A stretch of DNA of 64,000 nt from Ensifer sp. LC163 (GCF_001695855.1 NZ_MBSS01000007.1:98129-162128), one strand, 5' to 3'. Shown: positions 1 through 9,075, counted from the stretch's first letter. The notes: generated from the letters alone by a model not told the origin. Numbers and translations: made by a program.

Positions 1-1
1 G

Positions 2-349
2 AAGACCGGCGCGCTTCTGCGCTTTGCCTGCGAGGCGGGCGCCATCGTTGCCGGCGCCGGCGCGATCGACCGCCAGCGTCTGCGCAGCTTCGGCGAAAAG
101 ATCGGCCTGGCCTTCCAACTCGCCGACGACCTGCTCGACCTCACGGCCGACGCCGAGACCATGGGCAAGGCAACCGGCAAGGATGCCGCGCGCGGCAAGG
201 GCACGCTCGTCGCCCTCCACGGACAGGCCTGGGCCGAAAGCCGGCTGGAACAGTTGGTGGCAGAGGCCGAAGCTCTGCTCGAACCCTATGGCGAACGTTC
301 GTCTATCCTTGCCGAAACCGCCCGCTTCATCGCCAATCGCAGGAATTGA
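2..349 (+). CDS. Polyprenyl (farnesyl/geranylgeranyl) diphosphate synthase, C-terminal part
   Basis: This is the C-terminal 115 residues of a trans-prenyltransferase; the start lies before the window. The reading frame opens with KTGALLRFACEAG, the conserved stretch that precedes the second aspartate-rich motif, and contains that motif as QLADDLLD, followed by ATGKDAARGKGT. These are hallmarks of IspA-type enzymes, which condense isopentenyl diphosphate with allylic diphosphates through Mg ions held by the two Asp-rich motifs. The first Asp-rich motif is outside the window, so chain length (farnesyl or geranylgeranyl) cannot be judged. The stop is 3 bases before the hisC start, so the two genes are probably co-transcribed. 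ispA is the likeliest symbol, but I leave it blank because only the end is visible. Confidence 0.85.
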   Translation, partial: KTGALLRFACEAGAIVAGAGAIDRQRLRSFGEKIGLAFQLADDLLDLTADAETMGKATGKDAARGKGTLVALHGQAWAESRLEQLVAEAEALLEPYGERSSILAETARFIANRRN

Positions 350-352
350 ACC

Positions 353-1408
353 GTGAGCAAATACTGGTCGCCCATCGTTTCGACGCTCAAGCCCTATGTG
401 CCGGGCGAGCAGCCGCGCATCGCCAACCTCGTCAAGCTCAACACCAACGAGAGCCCGTACGGCCCGTCGGACAAGGTTCTGAGCGCGATCACCGCGGCGG
501 CCAACGGCGATCTCAGGCTCTACCCCGACCCCTTAGCGCTTCGCCTGCGTGAAACGATCGCCGCCCGTCACGGGGTCACCGCCGGCGAGGTCTTCGTCGG
601 CAATGGTTCGGACGAGGTTCTCGCCCACATCTTTGCCGGGCTCTTGAAGCACGACGCTCCGCTGCTCTACCCCGACATTTCCTACAGCTTCTACTCGACT
701 TACGCCCGGCTGTTTGCGATCGACGCCGTCGAAGTGCCGCTCGACGCGCAATTCCGCATCGACCTTGCCGATTACGACAGGGCGTGCGGTGCCATCATCC
801 TGCCCAATCCGAATGCACCGACCGGCATCGGCTTGCCGCTTGCCGAAATCGAGCGCCTCGTTGCCGCCCATCCGGAGCAGCCGGTCGTCATCGACGAGGC
901 CTATATCGACTTCGGCGGCCAGTCGGCGATCGCGCTGGTGCCGAAATACGAGAACCTGCTGGTCGTCCAGACCTTCTCCAAGTCCCGTGCGCTCGCCGGC
1001 CTGCGCGTCGGCTTCGCCATCGGCCAGCGGCCGCTGATCGAGGCGCTGGAGCGGGTGAAGGACAGCTTCAACTCCTACCCGCTTGGCCGCCCGGCCCAGG
1101 CCGGAGCGATCGCTGCGATTGAAGACGAGGCCTGGTTCGAAACGACGCGCGAGAAGATCATCGCATCGCGTCAGCGCCTCACCGGTCAGCTCGCCGAGCG
1201 CGGCTTCGAGGTCCTGCCGTCTGAGGCGAATTTCGTTTTCGCCCGCCATTCCGGCCAATCCGGCGAGACGCTGATGCAGGCGCTTCGCGACCGCGCCGTG
1301 CTCGTGCGCCATTTCGCCAAGCCGCGGATCTCCGATTTCCTGCGCATCACCGTCGGCACCGATGCCGAATGCGCGCGGCTGATCGAGGCGCTCGACGACA
1401 TTCTATGA
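353..1408 (+). CDS. hisC: Histidinol-phosphate aminotransferase
   Basis: PLP-dependent class II aminotransferase of 351 residues, the usual HisC length, which converts imidazole acetol phosphate and glutamate to histidinol phosphate in histidine synthesis. The N-terminus reads [12 protein letters not shown], the typical HisC opening. PLP-site residues follow: NPNAPTG, then IDEAYIDF, then the Schiff-base lysine in [12 protein letters not shown] (about Lys210). The start is GTG at 353, 3 bases after the prenyl synthase stop. Rhizobia often carry several hisC-like genes and this one is not beside other his genes, so a role with other aromatic keto acids is possible. The frame is intact and ends just before a palindromic repeat. 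Confidence 0.88.
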   Translation: MSKYWSPIVSTLKPYVPGEQPRIANLVKLNTNESPYGPSDKVLSAITAAANGDLRLYPDPLALRLRETIAARHGVTAGEVFVGNGSDEVLAHIFAGLLKHDAPLLYPDISYSFYSTYARLFAIDAVEVPLDAQFRIDLADYDRACGAIILPNPNAPTGIGLPLAEIERLVAAHPEQPVVIDEAYIDFGGQSAIALVPKYENLLVVQTFSKSRALAGLRVGFAIGQRPLIEALERVKDSFNSYPLGRPAQAGAIAAIEDEAWFETTREKIIASRQRLTGQLAERGFEVLPSEANFVFARHSGQSGETLMQALRDRAVLVRHFAKPRISDFLRITVGTDAECARLIEALDDIL

Positions 1409-1449
1409 TCCGTGGCTCTGCCACTTGGCCGCGAAAGACCCATTCGCTA

Positions 1450-1549
1450 CTGCATAATTCCTTAAATCGGAATCGATTCAAGGAATTATGCAGCAACTCA
1501 AAGTGTTACAGCGACCTTTGCGCGTCTAAATAGACGCGCGGCGCTGTAA
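1450..1549. repeat. Dispersed repeat family 1, copy 1 (reverse orientation)
   Basis: A palindrome (1450-1493) begins CTGCATAATTCCTTAAATCG and ends in its inverse. It is followed by CAAAGTGTTACAGCG and a second nested hairpin (1507-1548) whose arms are TACAGCG/CGCTGTA outside and GCGCGTCTA/TAGACGCGC inside. The same composite order occurs in inverse orientation near 7.2 kb and 59.8 kb. It sits between hisC and the lysE-type gene. In RNA it would form two strong hairpins, so it could affect termination or mRNA stability. Confidence 0.85.
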
Positions 1550-1580
1550 GGATCCAGCGATCCATGCCGGGGCCCTGTCC

Positions 1581-2222
1581 ATGTTCGACCTTTCGCCTTA
1601 CCTCTCGCAACTCGCGGTCGCCTGGACCGCCTATCTGATTGTGACCGCATCGCCGGGCCCGGCCGTGCTTGCGATCATCACCACCTCGATCAGCCAGGGG
1701 CGCAAGGCGGGCCTGGCGCTTGCCTTCGGCGTGCTCTCGGGCAGCTACACCTGGGCGATGCTGACGGCATCCGGCCTTTCCGCGCTCATCAGCGCCTACG
1801 GACAGGTGCTCGTCATCCTGAAGATCGCTGGTGCCTGCTATCTGTTCTGGCTCGCCTACAACGCGCTGCGCGCCGCCATGCGTGGACAGACGCCACGAGC
1901 GGCGATGCCGGGTCAGGCACAGGCCTCGCTGAAGAAGCTCTATCTCAAGGGGCTCGGCATCCACCTGACCAATCCCAAGGCCATTTTCTCCTGGATCATG
2001 CTGGTCTCGCTCGGCATGCCCGCCGGCGCACCGACTACCGTTACCGCAGCCTTCATCGCCGGCTGCATGGTGCTCGGTCTCGTGACGTTCTGCGGTTTTG
2101 CGATCGTGTTCTCGCTGCCGCCGGTGCACCGCGGCTATCTCAAGTCGCGGCGCGTCATCGAGAGCCTGATGGCGGGCTTCTTCGCTTTCGCAGGATTGAA
2201 ATTGCTGACGACGCGGCTCTGA
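1581..2222 (+). CDS. LysE/RhtB-family amino-acid exporter
   Basis: A 213-residue inner-membrane protein of the LysE/RhtB/RhtC exporter family, which pumps amino acids or related metabolites out of the cell. It shows the family opening with TASPGPAVLAIITTSISQGRKAG (conserved PGP and GRKAG, about residues 24-45) and the later LTNPKA motif at about 128-133. Five to six hydrophobic segments can be read along the chain. Length matches the family. The nearest upstream feature is a repeat element rather than a gene in the same unit, so it is probably transcribed alone. The substrate cannot be deduced. A second LysE-family gene lies at 62.1-62.7 kb. Confidence 0.85.
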   Translation: MFDLSPYLSQLAVAWTAYLIVTASPGPAVLAIITTSISQGRKAGLALAFGVLSGSYTWAMLTASGLSALISAYGQVLVILKIAGACYLFWLAYNALRAAMRGQTPRAAMPGQAQASLKKLYLKGLGIHLTNPKAIFSWIMLVSLGMPAGAPTTVTAAFIAGCMVLGLVTFCGFAIVFSLPPVHRGYLKSRRVIESLMAGFFAFAGLKLLTTRL

Positions 2223-2249
2223 CCTAGAACGCTTCCGGCTCAAGAAGAA

Positions 2250-2317
2250 TCGCTCTATCTCTTTGTTTTTACGCATTTCCTGGCGGAAAACCGCTTCGCA
2301 CTTTTCCTGGAAGCGCT

Positions 2318-2320
<3 letters not shown>
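2250..2320. repeat. Dispersed repeat family 2, copy 1
   Basis: This stretch starts with TCGCTCTATCTCTTTG and contains GGCGGAAAACCGCTTCGCAC, then ends in GAAGCGCTCTA. The ends CGCTCTA recur and the GGCGGAAAACCGC core is a small inverted repeat. A related sequence in inverse orientation lies at 36971-37022 and a weaker one at 3628-3670. The right end overlaps the ispG stop codon (TAG, minus strand). Confidence 0.6.
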
Positions 2321-3571
<1,251 letters not shown>

Positions 3572-3588
3572 GAAGGCCTCTTGGTCCC

Positions 3589-3610
3589 CCAGGTCACGCC
3601 TGTGACCTGG
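3589..3610. promoter_or_regulatory. Perfect palindrome upstream of ispG
   Basis: Arms CCAGGTCAC and GTGACCTGG are separated by 4 bases. The palindrome starts 18 bases upstream of the ispG ATG and lies just before its ribosome binding site. It could be a repressor operator or, in RNA, a 9-bp hairpin in the leader. No regulator is identified. Confidence 0.4.
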
Positions 3611-3627
3611 TCTCATCGTTTCTGAGC

Positions 3628-3670
3628 GGGATGCGGACGGAAAACCGCATAAGCTTTTGCCCGCCCCGCT
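3628..3670. repeat. Degenerate repeat family 2 copy
   Basis: The core GGACGGAAAACCGCATAAGC resembles the core of the copy at 2250-2320 (GGCGGAAAACCGCTTCGCAC). The flanks are more diverged. It lies in the 190-base gap between ispG and the MFS gene. Confidence 0.4.
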
Positions 3671-3761
3671 CCTGCTTTTCGTCCATCAGGTGGATGAGGA
3701 AAGCATCATTGTCAACGGCGACATCATGCCCTGACGGCGATTTGATGGCAGGCGCCCGGCC

Positions 3762-4946
3762 TCAATGCCCTTTTGCGTGGTCCGCATGCACCGCATGATG
3801 GGACAGCAGGAGCACCACGATGAACAGCACCGGCACCGAGGCGAAGATGATCGCAAAGCCGGTGTGCTCGGCAACAAAGCCGATCAGCGACGGTGCGAAC
3901 AGCATGCCGGAATAGCCCATGAACGTTGCGACCGAGAGCCCGATGCCCGGCTGCAGGCCTGGCATGTTGCCGGCGGCCGAAAACGCGATCGGCACCATGT
4001 TGGAAATGCCGATGCCGGCAATCGCGAAACCGAGGATGGCGAGATAGGCGTTCGGCGCGAGTCCAGCCAGGACCATGCCGACAAGCGCCGTCACCGTGCA
4101 GATGCGCAGCGTCCGCTTGGCGCCGAAGCGATCGCGGACATGGTCGCCGGCAAAGCGCATCGTCGCCATGGTCGCCGAGAAGGCGGCAAAGCCGAAACCC
4201 GATAGTTCGACGGTGGCGCCGAGTTCGTTGCGCAGGTAAAGCGCACCCCAGTCGAGCACGGTTCCCTCCGGCACCATCGAAAACAACGCCATGATGCCGA
4301 TCAGCCAGGGAAGCGGCGTCATCGGCAGGCGGAGCTTCTCCTTGGTGGCGGTGGGATGCGGCTTGTCGGCCAGGATCATCGGCCAGGCGATGGCGATGAC
4401 GGTGAGGCTGAGCAGCGTCACGACCATGACATGCGGCAGGACGCCGAAGCGCGCCATCAGGAAACCGCCGATGCCGGCACCGATCAGGCCACCGAGGCTC
4501 CAATAGGCATGGCAGGACGACATGATGGCACGGCGCATCGATTTTTCGACCTCGACCGCATTGGCGTTCATTGCCACGTCCATGGCGCCGACGAAGCCGC
4601 CGAGCAGGAACATGCCGACGGCGGCAGCCCAGACGTTCGGCAGCAGCGTCAAGAGCAAAAGCAGCGGCGACAGCAGGATGGCCGTAACCTTGACGACCTT
4701 CTGCGAGCCGACCCGGGCAATGAAGCCACCGGCGATCGGCATCAGCACCAGCGAGCCGATGCCGAACATCAGGATGAGCAGGCCGAGCACGCTTTCGCTG
4801 ATGCCCAGCCGATCCTTGAATTCGGGGATCTTCGGCGCCCAGCTTCCGGTGACGAAACCGTTCATCAGGAACAGCAGCGACACGGCGAGCCGGTTGCGGG
4901 TCATGTAACCCTGCCGGACGGCGGTGGGAGCGGAACGTTGATCCAT
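3762..4946 (-). CDS. MFS transporter (YbjJ-like)
   Basis: A 394-residue major facilitator superfamily protein with about 12 hydrophobic segments, starting near residue 19 (RLAVSLLFLMNGFVTGSWAP). The opening NGFVTGSWAPKIPEFKDRLG matches the YbjJ-type group of uncharacterised MFS carriers often labelled sugar or metabolite MFS transporters. An AMDVAMNANAVEVE segment in TM4 and the following loop also fits that group. GAGG lies 8 bases before the ATG. It is the last gene of a deoR-VOC-MFS unit (30-base gap to the VOC gene), so the DeoR protein probably controls it. The substrate and the direction of transport cannot be read from the sequence. Confidence 0.85.
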   Translation of the reverse strand: MDQRSAPTAVRQGYMTRNRLAVSLLFLMNGFVTGSWAPKIPEFKDRLGISESVLGLLILMFGIGSLVLMPIAGGFIARVGSQKVVKVTAILLSPLLLLLTLLPNVWAAAVGMFLLGGFVGAMDVAMNANAVEVEKSMRRAIMSSCHAYWSLGGLIGAGIGGFLMARFGVLPHVMVVTLLSLTVIAIAWPMILADKPHPTATKEKLRLPMTPLPWLIGIMALFSMVPEGTVLDWGALYLRNELGATVELSGFGFAAFSATMATMRFAGDHVRDRFGAKRTLRICTVTALVGMVLAGLAPNAYLAILGFAIAGIGISNMVPIAFSAAGNMPGLQPGIGLSVATFMGYSGMLFAPSLIGFVAEHTGFAIIFASVPVLFIVVLLLSHHAVHADHAKGH

Positions 4947-4976
4947 GATTTTGCCTCTATGCCGGAAGCCGCCGGC

Positions 4977-5363
4977 TCAAATTGTGATTTCGATCAGATT
5001 GCCGTCGGGGTCGCGAAGCACCGCCTCATAGAAGCCGTCGCCCGTCCACCGCGCTGGCGATACCAGAATGCCCTCAGCCTCGGCCCGGGCCGCCATGGCG
5101 TCGACCGCCGCTTCGCTGCCGAGCGACAGGGCGACATGCGCCAGGCCCGTGCGCTCGACGCCTTCCGGGTCGGCCGGAGCCACCCAAGGCCCCTCCATGA
5201 TTTCGATTGCCGGCCCGTCGCCAAGGGTCAGAAAGCGGGAGCGAAAACCCGGGCGGCGCCGGCTCTCATAGACGTCGCCGATGCTGGCGCCGAAAAAATT
5301 CGACCAGAAGGATGCAACCGCCTCCAGATCCCTGGTCCAAAGGGCCACATGGGCGATGCTCAT
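4977..5363 (-). CDS. VOC-family (glyoxalase/bleomycin resistance-like) protein
   Basis: A 128-residue protein made of paired beta-alpha-beta-beta-beta units of the vicinal oxygen chelate fold. N-terminal HVALWTRDLEAVASFW and central LAHVALSLGSEAAVDAM carry the metal-ligand histidines, and the C-terminus DPDGNLIEITI carries the usual terminal Glu. Such proteins are metal-dependent lyases, isomerases or dioxygenases, or resistance proteins; this one is nearest in appearance to lactoylglutathione lyase-like members. The start ATG overlaps the DeoR stop by 4 bases, so translation is coupled. A longer in-frame extension upstream is the shadow of deoR and is not used. Confidence 0.85.
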   Translation of the reverse strand: MSIAHVALWTRDLEAVASFWSNFFGASIGDVYESRRRPGFRSRFLTLGDGPAIEIMEGPWVAPADPEGVERTGLAHVALSLGSEAAVDAMAARAEAEGILVSPARWTGDGFYEAVLRDPDGNLIEITI

Positions 5364-6142
5364 CGTTCGCTTCCTCCCGCCATGACGACGGTCGTCCCCG
5401 ACGCCTCGAAGGCGGCGACGTGGTGCGCCGGCGCGTCGGCCTCCAGCACCAGCGTCGTCACCTCGTCGATGCCGACGATCGCATGGGACGCGGCCGTGCC
5501 GAGCTTGTCGTTGGTAACAGCGACGAGCAGGGCGCGGCTGCGCGAGGCAATCAGCCGCTTGAACTCGGCATCCTCGAAATAGATCGCCGTCAGGCCGGCA
5601 TCGACATCGGCACCACAGGTGCCGAGGATGCAAAGGTCGGGGCGCAGTTGCTCGATATCCCGCTGCGCCCGCGCGCCGACTGCGGCGCCGACGGCGCGAT
5701 TGAGCGGGCCGCCGACAAGGATCAGGTCGATGCCCGGCTTCTCCATCAGGGCGGCAGCGATCAGCGGCGTGTTGGTAACAATAGTGGCCGTCAGATCCGG
5801 CTCGATAAGCTCGGCGATGGCGAGATTGGTCGAGCCGGCATCGAGGAACACCGTGCTACCAGGCGCGATGAAGCCGACCGAGGCGCGCGCAAGCGCTGCC
5901 TTGCGCTCCGGCGCCATGGCCACGCGCTGGCTCAATGTCAGCGAACTCGGCGCGAGCGGCAGCGCGCCGCCATAGACCCGTTCGCAGAGGCCCGCTGCCG
6001 CCATCTCGCGCAGATCACGCCGGATCGTATCTTCCGAAACCCGGAACTCTGCGGCGAGATCAGCGGCCAGCACCCGGCCGTCGGCCTTCAGCCGTTCCTG
6101 GATGCGTGTCTTTCGTTCGCGAAGGAGGAGTTCCGTGGACAT
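5360..6142 (-). CDS. DeoR-family transcriptional regulator
   Basis: A 260-residue sugar-type repressor. The N-terminal helix-turn-helix is seen in ERLKADGRVLAADLAAEFRV and SEDTIRRDLREMAAAGLCER (about residues 16-56), the DeoR signature. The C-terminal DeoRC domain holds FLDAGSTNLAIAELI, which binds a sugar phosphate, and a late TNDKLG motif. Family members normally repress neighbouring carbohydrate genes. It heads an operon with the overlapping VOC gene and the MFS transporter. Three helically phased GTGCAT sites lie 11-46 bases upstream of its ATG and are good candidates for its own operator. Confidence 0.9.
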   Translation of the reverse strand: MSTELLLRERKTRIQERLKADGRVLAADLAAEFRVSEDTIRRDLREMAAAGLCERVYGGALPLAPSSLTLSQRVAMAPERKAALARASVGFIAPGSTVFLDAGSTNLAIAELIEPDLTATIVTNTPLIAAALMEKPGIDLILVGGPLNRAVGAAVGARAQRDIEQLRPDLCILGTCGADVDAGLTAIYFEDAEFKRLIASRSRALLVAVTNDKLGTAASHAIVGIDEVTTLVLEADAPAHHVAAFEASGTTVVMAGGSER

Positions 6143-6152
6143 TTCGCCAATC

Positions 6153-6188
6153 GTGCATAAACGTGCATGAATCGATGAAAATGTGCAT
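6153..6188. promoter_or_regulatory. Three phased GTGCAT repeats, putative DeoR operator
   Basis: GTGCAT occurs at 6153-6158, 6163-6168 and 6183-6188, that is at spacings of 10 and 20 bases, placing all three on the same face of the helix. They lie between the divergently oriented deoR gene and the amino-acid binding protein gene. Direct repeats of this kind are typical DeoR-family binding sites. The assignment is an inference from position. Confidence 0.5.
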
Positions 6189-6415
6189 ATCGAATTTTGA
6201 AAGCGATTTCAACCCGCGATCAGGCACCCCGATCGAAAAGGGCCAGATTTAACGACAGGCGCGCCTTCCGGATGAAAATTCTGCCGATCCGGGGAAAAAT
6301 CTTCATCAAAACGCTCAGGAATTGGAGTTTTATGCGCTCAAGCGACGATTTTTTTGTGCGATTGTCCCCTCAATCCGGACGACGGGCCGGAACATGAGAA
6401 AGATGGAAAGACACG

Positions 6416-7189
6416 ATGAAACTCCTCCCCACGCTTTTCGCCGCCGCCCTCCTGCAGGTTTCCGCCTTCGCCCCGGCTGAGGCCGGTGAGAACCTCGACC
6501 AGGTCAAGTCCGCGGGCGTTCTGAAGATCGGCACCGAAGGCACCTATGCGCCCTTCACCTACCATGACAAGTCAGGCGCGCTCGTCGGCTTCGACGTCGA
6601 GATCGGCGAGGAAGTAGCCAAGAAGCTGGGCGTCAAGGCCGAGTTCCTGGAAGGCAAGTGGGACGGCCTGATCGCCGGCCTCGACGCCAACCGCTACGAC
6701 GCGGTGATCAACCAGGTCGGCATCACCGAGGAGCGCAAGAAGAAGTACGACTTCTCCGAGCCCTATATCGCCTCCAAGGCCGTGCTGATCGTCAAGGGCG
6801 ACGATGCCGAGATCAAGGGCTTTGCCGACCTCAAGGGTAAGAAGTCGGCCCAGTCGCTGACGAGCAACTTCGGCAAGCTGGCTGAGGCTTCCGGCGCCGA
6901 GCTCGTCGGCACCGACGGCTTCGACCAGTCGATCCAGCTGGTTCTGACCGGCCGCGCCGATGCGACCATCAACGACAGCCTCTCCTTCCTCGACTTCAAG
7001 AAGCAGAAGCCGGACGCCAACGTGAAGATCGCCGCCGAGCAGGCCGACGCCGATTATTCCGGCATCATCATCCGCAAGGGCGAGCCGGAACTTCTCGACG
7101 CCATCAACAAGGCGCTCGCCGACATCAAGGCGGACGGTACCTACGAGAAGATTTCGCAGAAGTACTTCGGCGCCGACGTCTCGAAGTAA
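6416..7189 (+). CDS. Amino-acid ABC transporter, periplasmic substrate-binding protein
   Basis: A 257-residue SBP of the polar amino-acid (PAAT) class. A signal peptide covers about residues 1-23 (MKLLPTLFAAALLQVSAFAP, then AEA). The SBP_bac_3 domain follows, with VLKIGTEGTYAPFTYHD, VGFDVEIGEEVAKKLG and the ligand-loop sequence INQVGITEERKKKYDFSEPY. It captures an amino acid such as cystine, glutamine or glutamate in the periplasm and hands it to the permease encoded next. GGAAAG precedes the ATG by 6 bases. Two terminator-like hairpins and a repeat element separate it from the permease, an arrangement that would yield excess binding protein. Confidence 0.92.
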   Translation: MKLLPTLFAAALLQVSAFAPAEAGENLDQVKSAGVLKIGTEGTYAPFTYHDKSGALVGFDVEIGEEVAKKLGVKAEFLEGKWDGLIAGLDANRYDAVINQVGITEERKKKYDFSEPYIASKAVLIVKGDDAEIKGFADLKGKKSAQSLTSNFGKLAEASGAELVGTDGFDQSIQLVLTGRADATINDSLSFLDFKKQKPDANVKIAAEQADADYSGIIIRKGEPELLDAINKALADIKADGTYEKISQKYFGADVSK

Positions 7190-7205
7190 CATCCGCCTGA
7201 GATCG

Positions 7206-7233
7206 AGGCCGGTTTCTCTCCCGGCCTTTCTCG
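7206..7233 (+). terminator. Terminator-like hairpin after the binding-protein gene
   Basis: Arms AGGCCGG and CCGGCCT (7 bp) with an 8-base loop are followed by TTCTC. It begins 17 bases after the stop of the binding-protein gene. It is probably a partial terminator. Confidence 0.55.
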
Positions 7234-7338
7234 CTATAGCGCGACGCGCCAGACATGACGCGCAAAGGATGCTGTAACGCTTTAAACTTGCTGCATAATC
7301 TCTGCCTTAAATCGATTTCGGTTTAGGGCATTATGCAG
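7234..7338. repeat. Dispersed repeat family 1, copy 2
   Basis: Composite element: GACGCGCC...GACGCGCAAAGG, then GCTGTAACGCTTTAAACTTG, then a palindrome at 7291-7338 starting CTGCATAATC and ending in GGCATTATGCAG. Order and spacing match the copies at 1450-1549 (inverse) and 59748-59848. It is inserted inside the amino-acid transporter operon. Confidence 0.8.
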
Positions 7339-7345
7339 TATGAAT

Positions 7346-7384
7346 CGCGATCCGTTCCGGTCTCCGGAGCGGATCGCGCTTTTT
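7346..7384 (+). terminator. Strong rho-independent terminator or attenuator inside the transporter operon
   Basis: The left arm begins CGCGATCCG (7346-7354) and pairs with CGGATCGCG (7370-7378). Inside it TCCGG pairs with CCGGA around a 3-base loop. The hairpin is followed by five T residues (7380-7384). It lies 16 bases before the TTG proposed as permease start, so transcription of permease and ATPase must read through it. Confidence 0.7.
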
Positions 7385-7399
7385 CGAAAGGCCTGTCCC

Positions 7400-8080
7400 T
7401 TGCCAACCTGGCTCCAACTCATGCTGGATTCGCTGCCGTCCCTGCTTTGGGCCGGGCTGACATTCACCATCCCGCTGACGCTGCTTTCGTTCATTCTCGG
7501 CCTGGCGCTTGGCCTGGTGACGGCGATCGCCCGCCTCTTCGGCCCGGCGCCGGTCGTCGCGGTCGCGCGGTTCTATGTCTGGGTCATCCGCGGCACGCCG
7601 CTGCTCGTCCAACTCTTCGTGATCTTTTACGGCCTGCCGAGCATGGGCATCCTGCTCGACGCCTTCCCGGCCGCGCTGATCGGCTTCACGCTCAACGTCG
7701 GCGCCTACACCTCGGAGATCATCCGCGCGGTGATCTCCTCGGTGCCGCGCGGACAATGGGAAGCGGCCCATTCGATCGGCATGAGCTGGAGCCAGGCGAT
7801 GCGGCGCACGATCCTGCCGCAGGCGGCGCGCGTTGCCGTGCCGCCACTGTCCAACACCTTCATCTCGCTGGTGAAGGATACTTCGCTTGCCGCCGCGATC
7901 ACGGTTCCTGAGCTCTTCCAGACGGCCCAGCGCATCGTCGCCACCACCTACGAGCCGTTGATCCTCTATATCGAGGCGGCACTGATCTATCTCGCCATGA
8001 GCTCCGTGCTCTCCGCCCTGCAGGTGCGGCTGGAGCGCCGGTTCGCCCGCTATGGCGGCTTCCTGGAGGCACGGACATGA
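7400..8080 (+). CDS. Amino-acid ABC transporter permease
   Basis: A HisM/HisQ-type inner-membrane permease of 226 residues from the proposed TTG start. Hydrophobic segments start at LLWAGLTFTIPLTLLSFILG. The coupling motif is EAAHSIGMSWSQAMRRTILP (about residues 134-153), and the RGTPLLVQLF motif of PAAT permeases is present. TTG at 7400 is preferred because AAAGG lies 8 bases upstream. The in-frame ATG at 7340 would place the terminator hairpin inside the coding region, and ATG 7421 lacks the LPTWLQL lead usual in relatives. The last four bases overlap the ATPase start. Confidence 0.87.
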   Translation: MPTWLQLMLDSLPSLLWAGLTFTIPLTLLSFILGLALGLVTAIARLFGPAPVVAVARFYVWVIRGTPLLVQLFVIFYGLPSMGILLDAFPAALIGFTLNVGAYTSEIIRAVISSVPRGQWEAAHSIGMSWSQAMRRTILPQAARVAVPPLSNTFISLVKDTSLAAAITVPELFQTAQRIVATTYEPLILYIEAALIYLAMSSVLSALQVRLERRFARYGGFLEART

Positions 8081-8838
8081 TCGAGCTTTCCCACATCGAA
8101 AAACGCTTCGGCGACAATCTCGTGCTGAAGGATATCTCCGTGACGCTGGCCGAAGGCACGGTGACGGCGCTGGTCGGCCCTTCCGGCGGCGGCAAGAGCA
8201 CGCTTCTGCGCTGCATCAACCTCCTGGAGATCCCGACGTCAGGCTCGATCCGGCTTGGCGACGAGACGCTGGACTTCCTGCCGGGGCGCAAGACCGGCTT
8301 TCAGGCGATCCAGCGCCTGCGCCGCCAGACCGGCATGGTGTTCCAGAATTTTCAGCTTTTCCCGCACCAGACCGCACTCGGCAATGTCATGGAAGGGCTT
8401 GTGACCGTCTTGAAATGGCCGGCCGATAGGGCGCGCGCGCGCGCCATGGAACTGCTTGAAAAGGTCGGCATGGCCCACAAGGCCGATGCCTGGCCGGCAA
8501 CGCTCTCCGGCGGCCAGCAGCAGCGCGTGGCGATCGCCCGTGCGCTGGCACCGTCGCCGCGCGTCCTTCTCTGCGACGAGCCGACCTCGGCGCTCGATCC
8601 GGAGCTGGCCGAAGAAGTGGTCGAAGTGCTGGGCCGGCTTGCGCGCGAAGGCACGACGATGGTGATGGCAACGCATGACCTCAGGCTCGCCTCGCGCGTC
8701 GCCGACAAGGTGGTCTTCCTCGACGGCGGCGTGATCGTCGAAAGCGGTGCCCCGAAAACGATCTTCTCGACGCCGGAGCGCGAGCGCACCAAGAAGTTCA
8801 TCGCCTCGCTGAGCGCCCCGCACAGCTACGATATCTAA
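8077..8838 (+). CDS. Amino-acid ABC transporter ATP-binding protein
   Basis: A 253-residue cytoplasmic ATPase of the GlnQ/HisP type that powers the adjoining permease. It has Walker A GPSGGGKST (about 31-39; the third Gly replaces the commoner Ser), the Q-loop in GMVFQNFQLFPH, signature LSGGQQQRVAIARAL and Walker B VLLCDEPTSALDPE, then the switch His in ATHDLRLA. Start ATG overlaps the permease stop (ATGA), giving coupled translation. A paralogous role with other permeases cannot be excluded, but the overlap makes a complete binding protein-permease-ATPase system the simplest reading. Confidence 0.93.
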   Translation: MIELSHIEKRFGDNLVLKDISVTLAEGTVTALVGPSGGGKSTLLRCINLLEIPTSGSIRLGDETLDFLPGRKTGFQAIQRLRRQTGMVFQNFQLFPHQTALGNVMEGLVTVLKWPADRARARAMELLEKVGMAHKADAWPATLSGGQQQRVAIARALAPSPRVLLCDEPTSALDPELAEEVVEVLGRLAREGTTMVMATHDLRLASRVADKVVFLDGGVIVESGAPKTIFSTPERERTKKFIASLSAPHSYDI

Positions 8839-8899
8839 GCGGCGGATCGCCCGTCAGGATGTTGAAGGGCGGCGGACAACGTACCCTCTTACTCTCGCT

Positions 8900-9043
8900 C
8901 GTCATCCTCGGGCTTGACCCGAGGATCCACGCCCAGGGTTGGGGCCTTCGCAGTATTCTAAGATGCCTTCGATGGCGGCCAACCCCTGTCGATGAAGTTC
9001 GCTCCGGCCCGAATGGATCCTCGGGTCAAGCCCGAGGATGACG
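8900..9043. repeat. Perfect 30-bp inverted repeat pair flanking 84 bp
   Basis: The left arm (8900-8929) begins CGTCATCCTCGGGCTTGACC and the right arm (9014-9043) is its exact reverse complement. Each arm is itself palindromic (CCTCGGG/CCCGAGG). The inner part has further partly inverted matches (CAGGGTTGG and CCAACCCCTG). The whole is a 144-base unit resembling a dispersed, MITE-like alphaproteobacterial repeat. It lies between the ATPase gene and the pyc terminator, a 287-base gap without a credible gene. Confidence 0.8.
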
Positions 9044-9075
9044 GAGGGAAAGTTGCACCTCGCGTCCACTCACGA

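Noticed and set aside
7340..7399. ATG at 7340 as start of the amino-acid permease
   Set aside because: It would place a rho-independent terminator hairpin in the coding region and begins at the repeat edge. TTG 7400 has a proper ribosome site.
8859..9041. Sixty-codon frame reading LVILGLDPRIHAQ
   Set aside because: It lies inside the inverted repeat unit. This text is a familiar false protein produced by that repeat.
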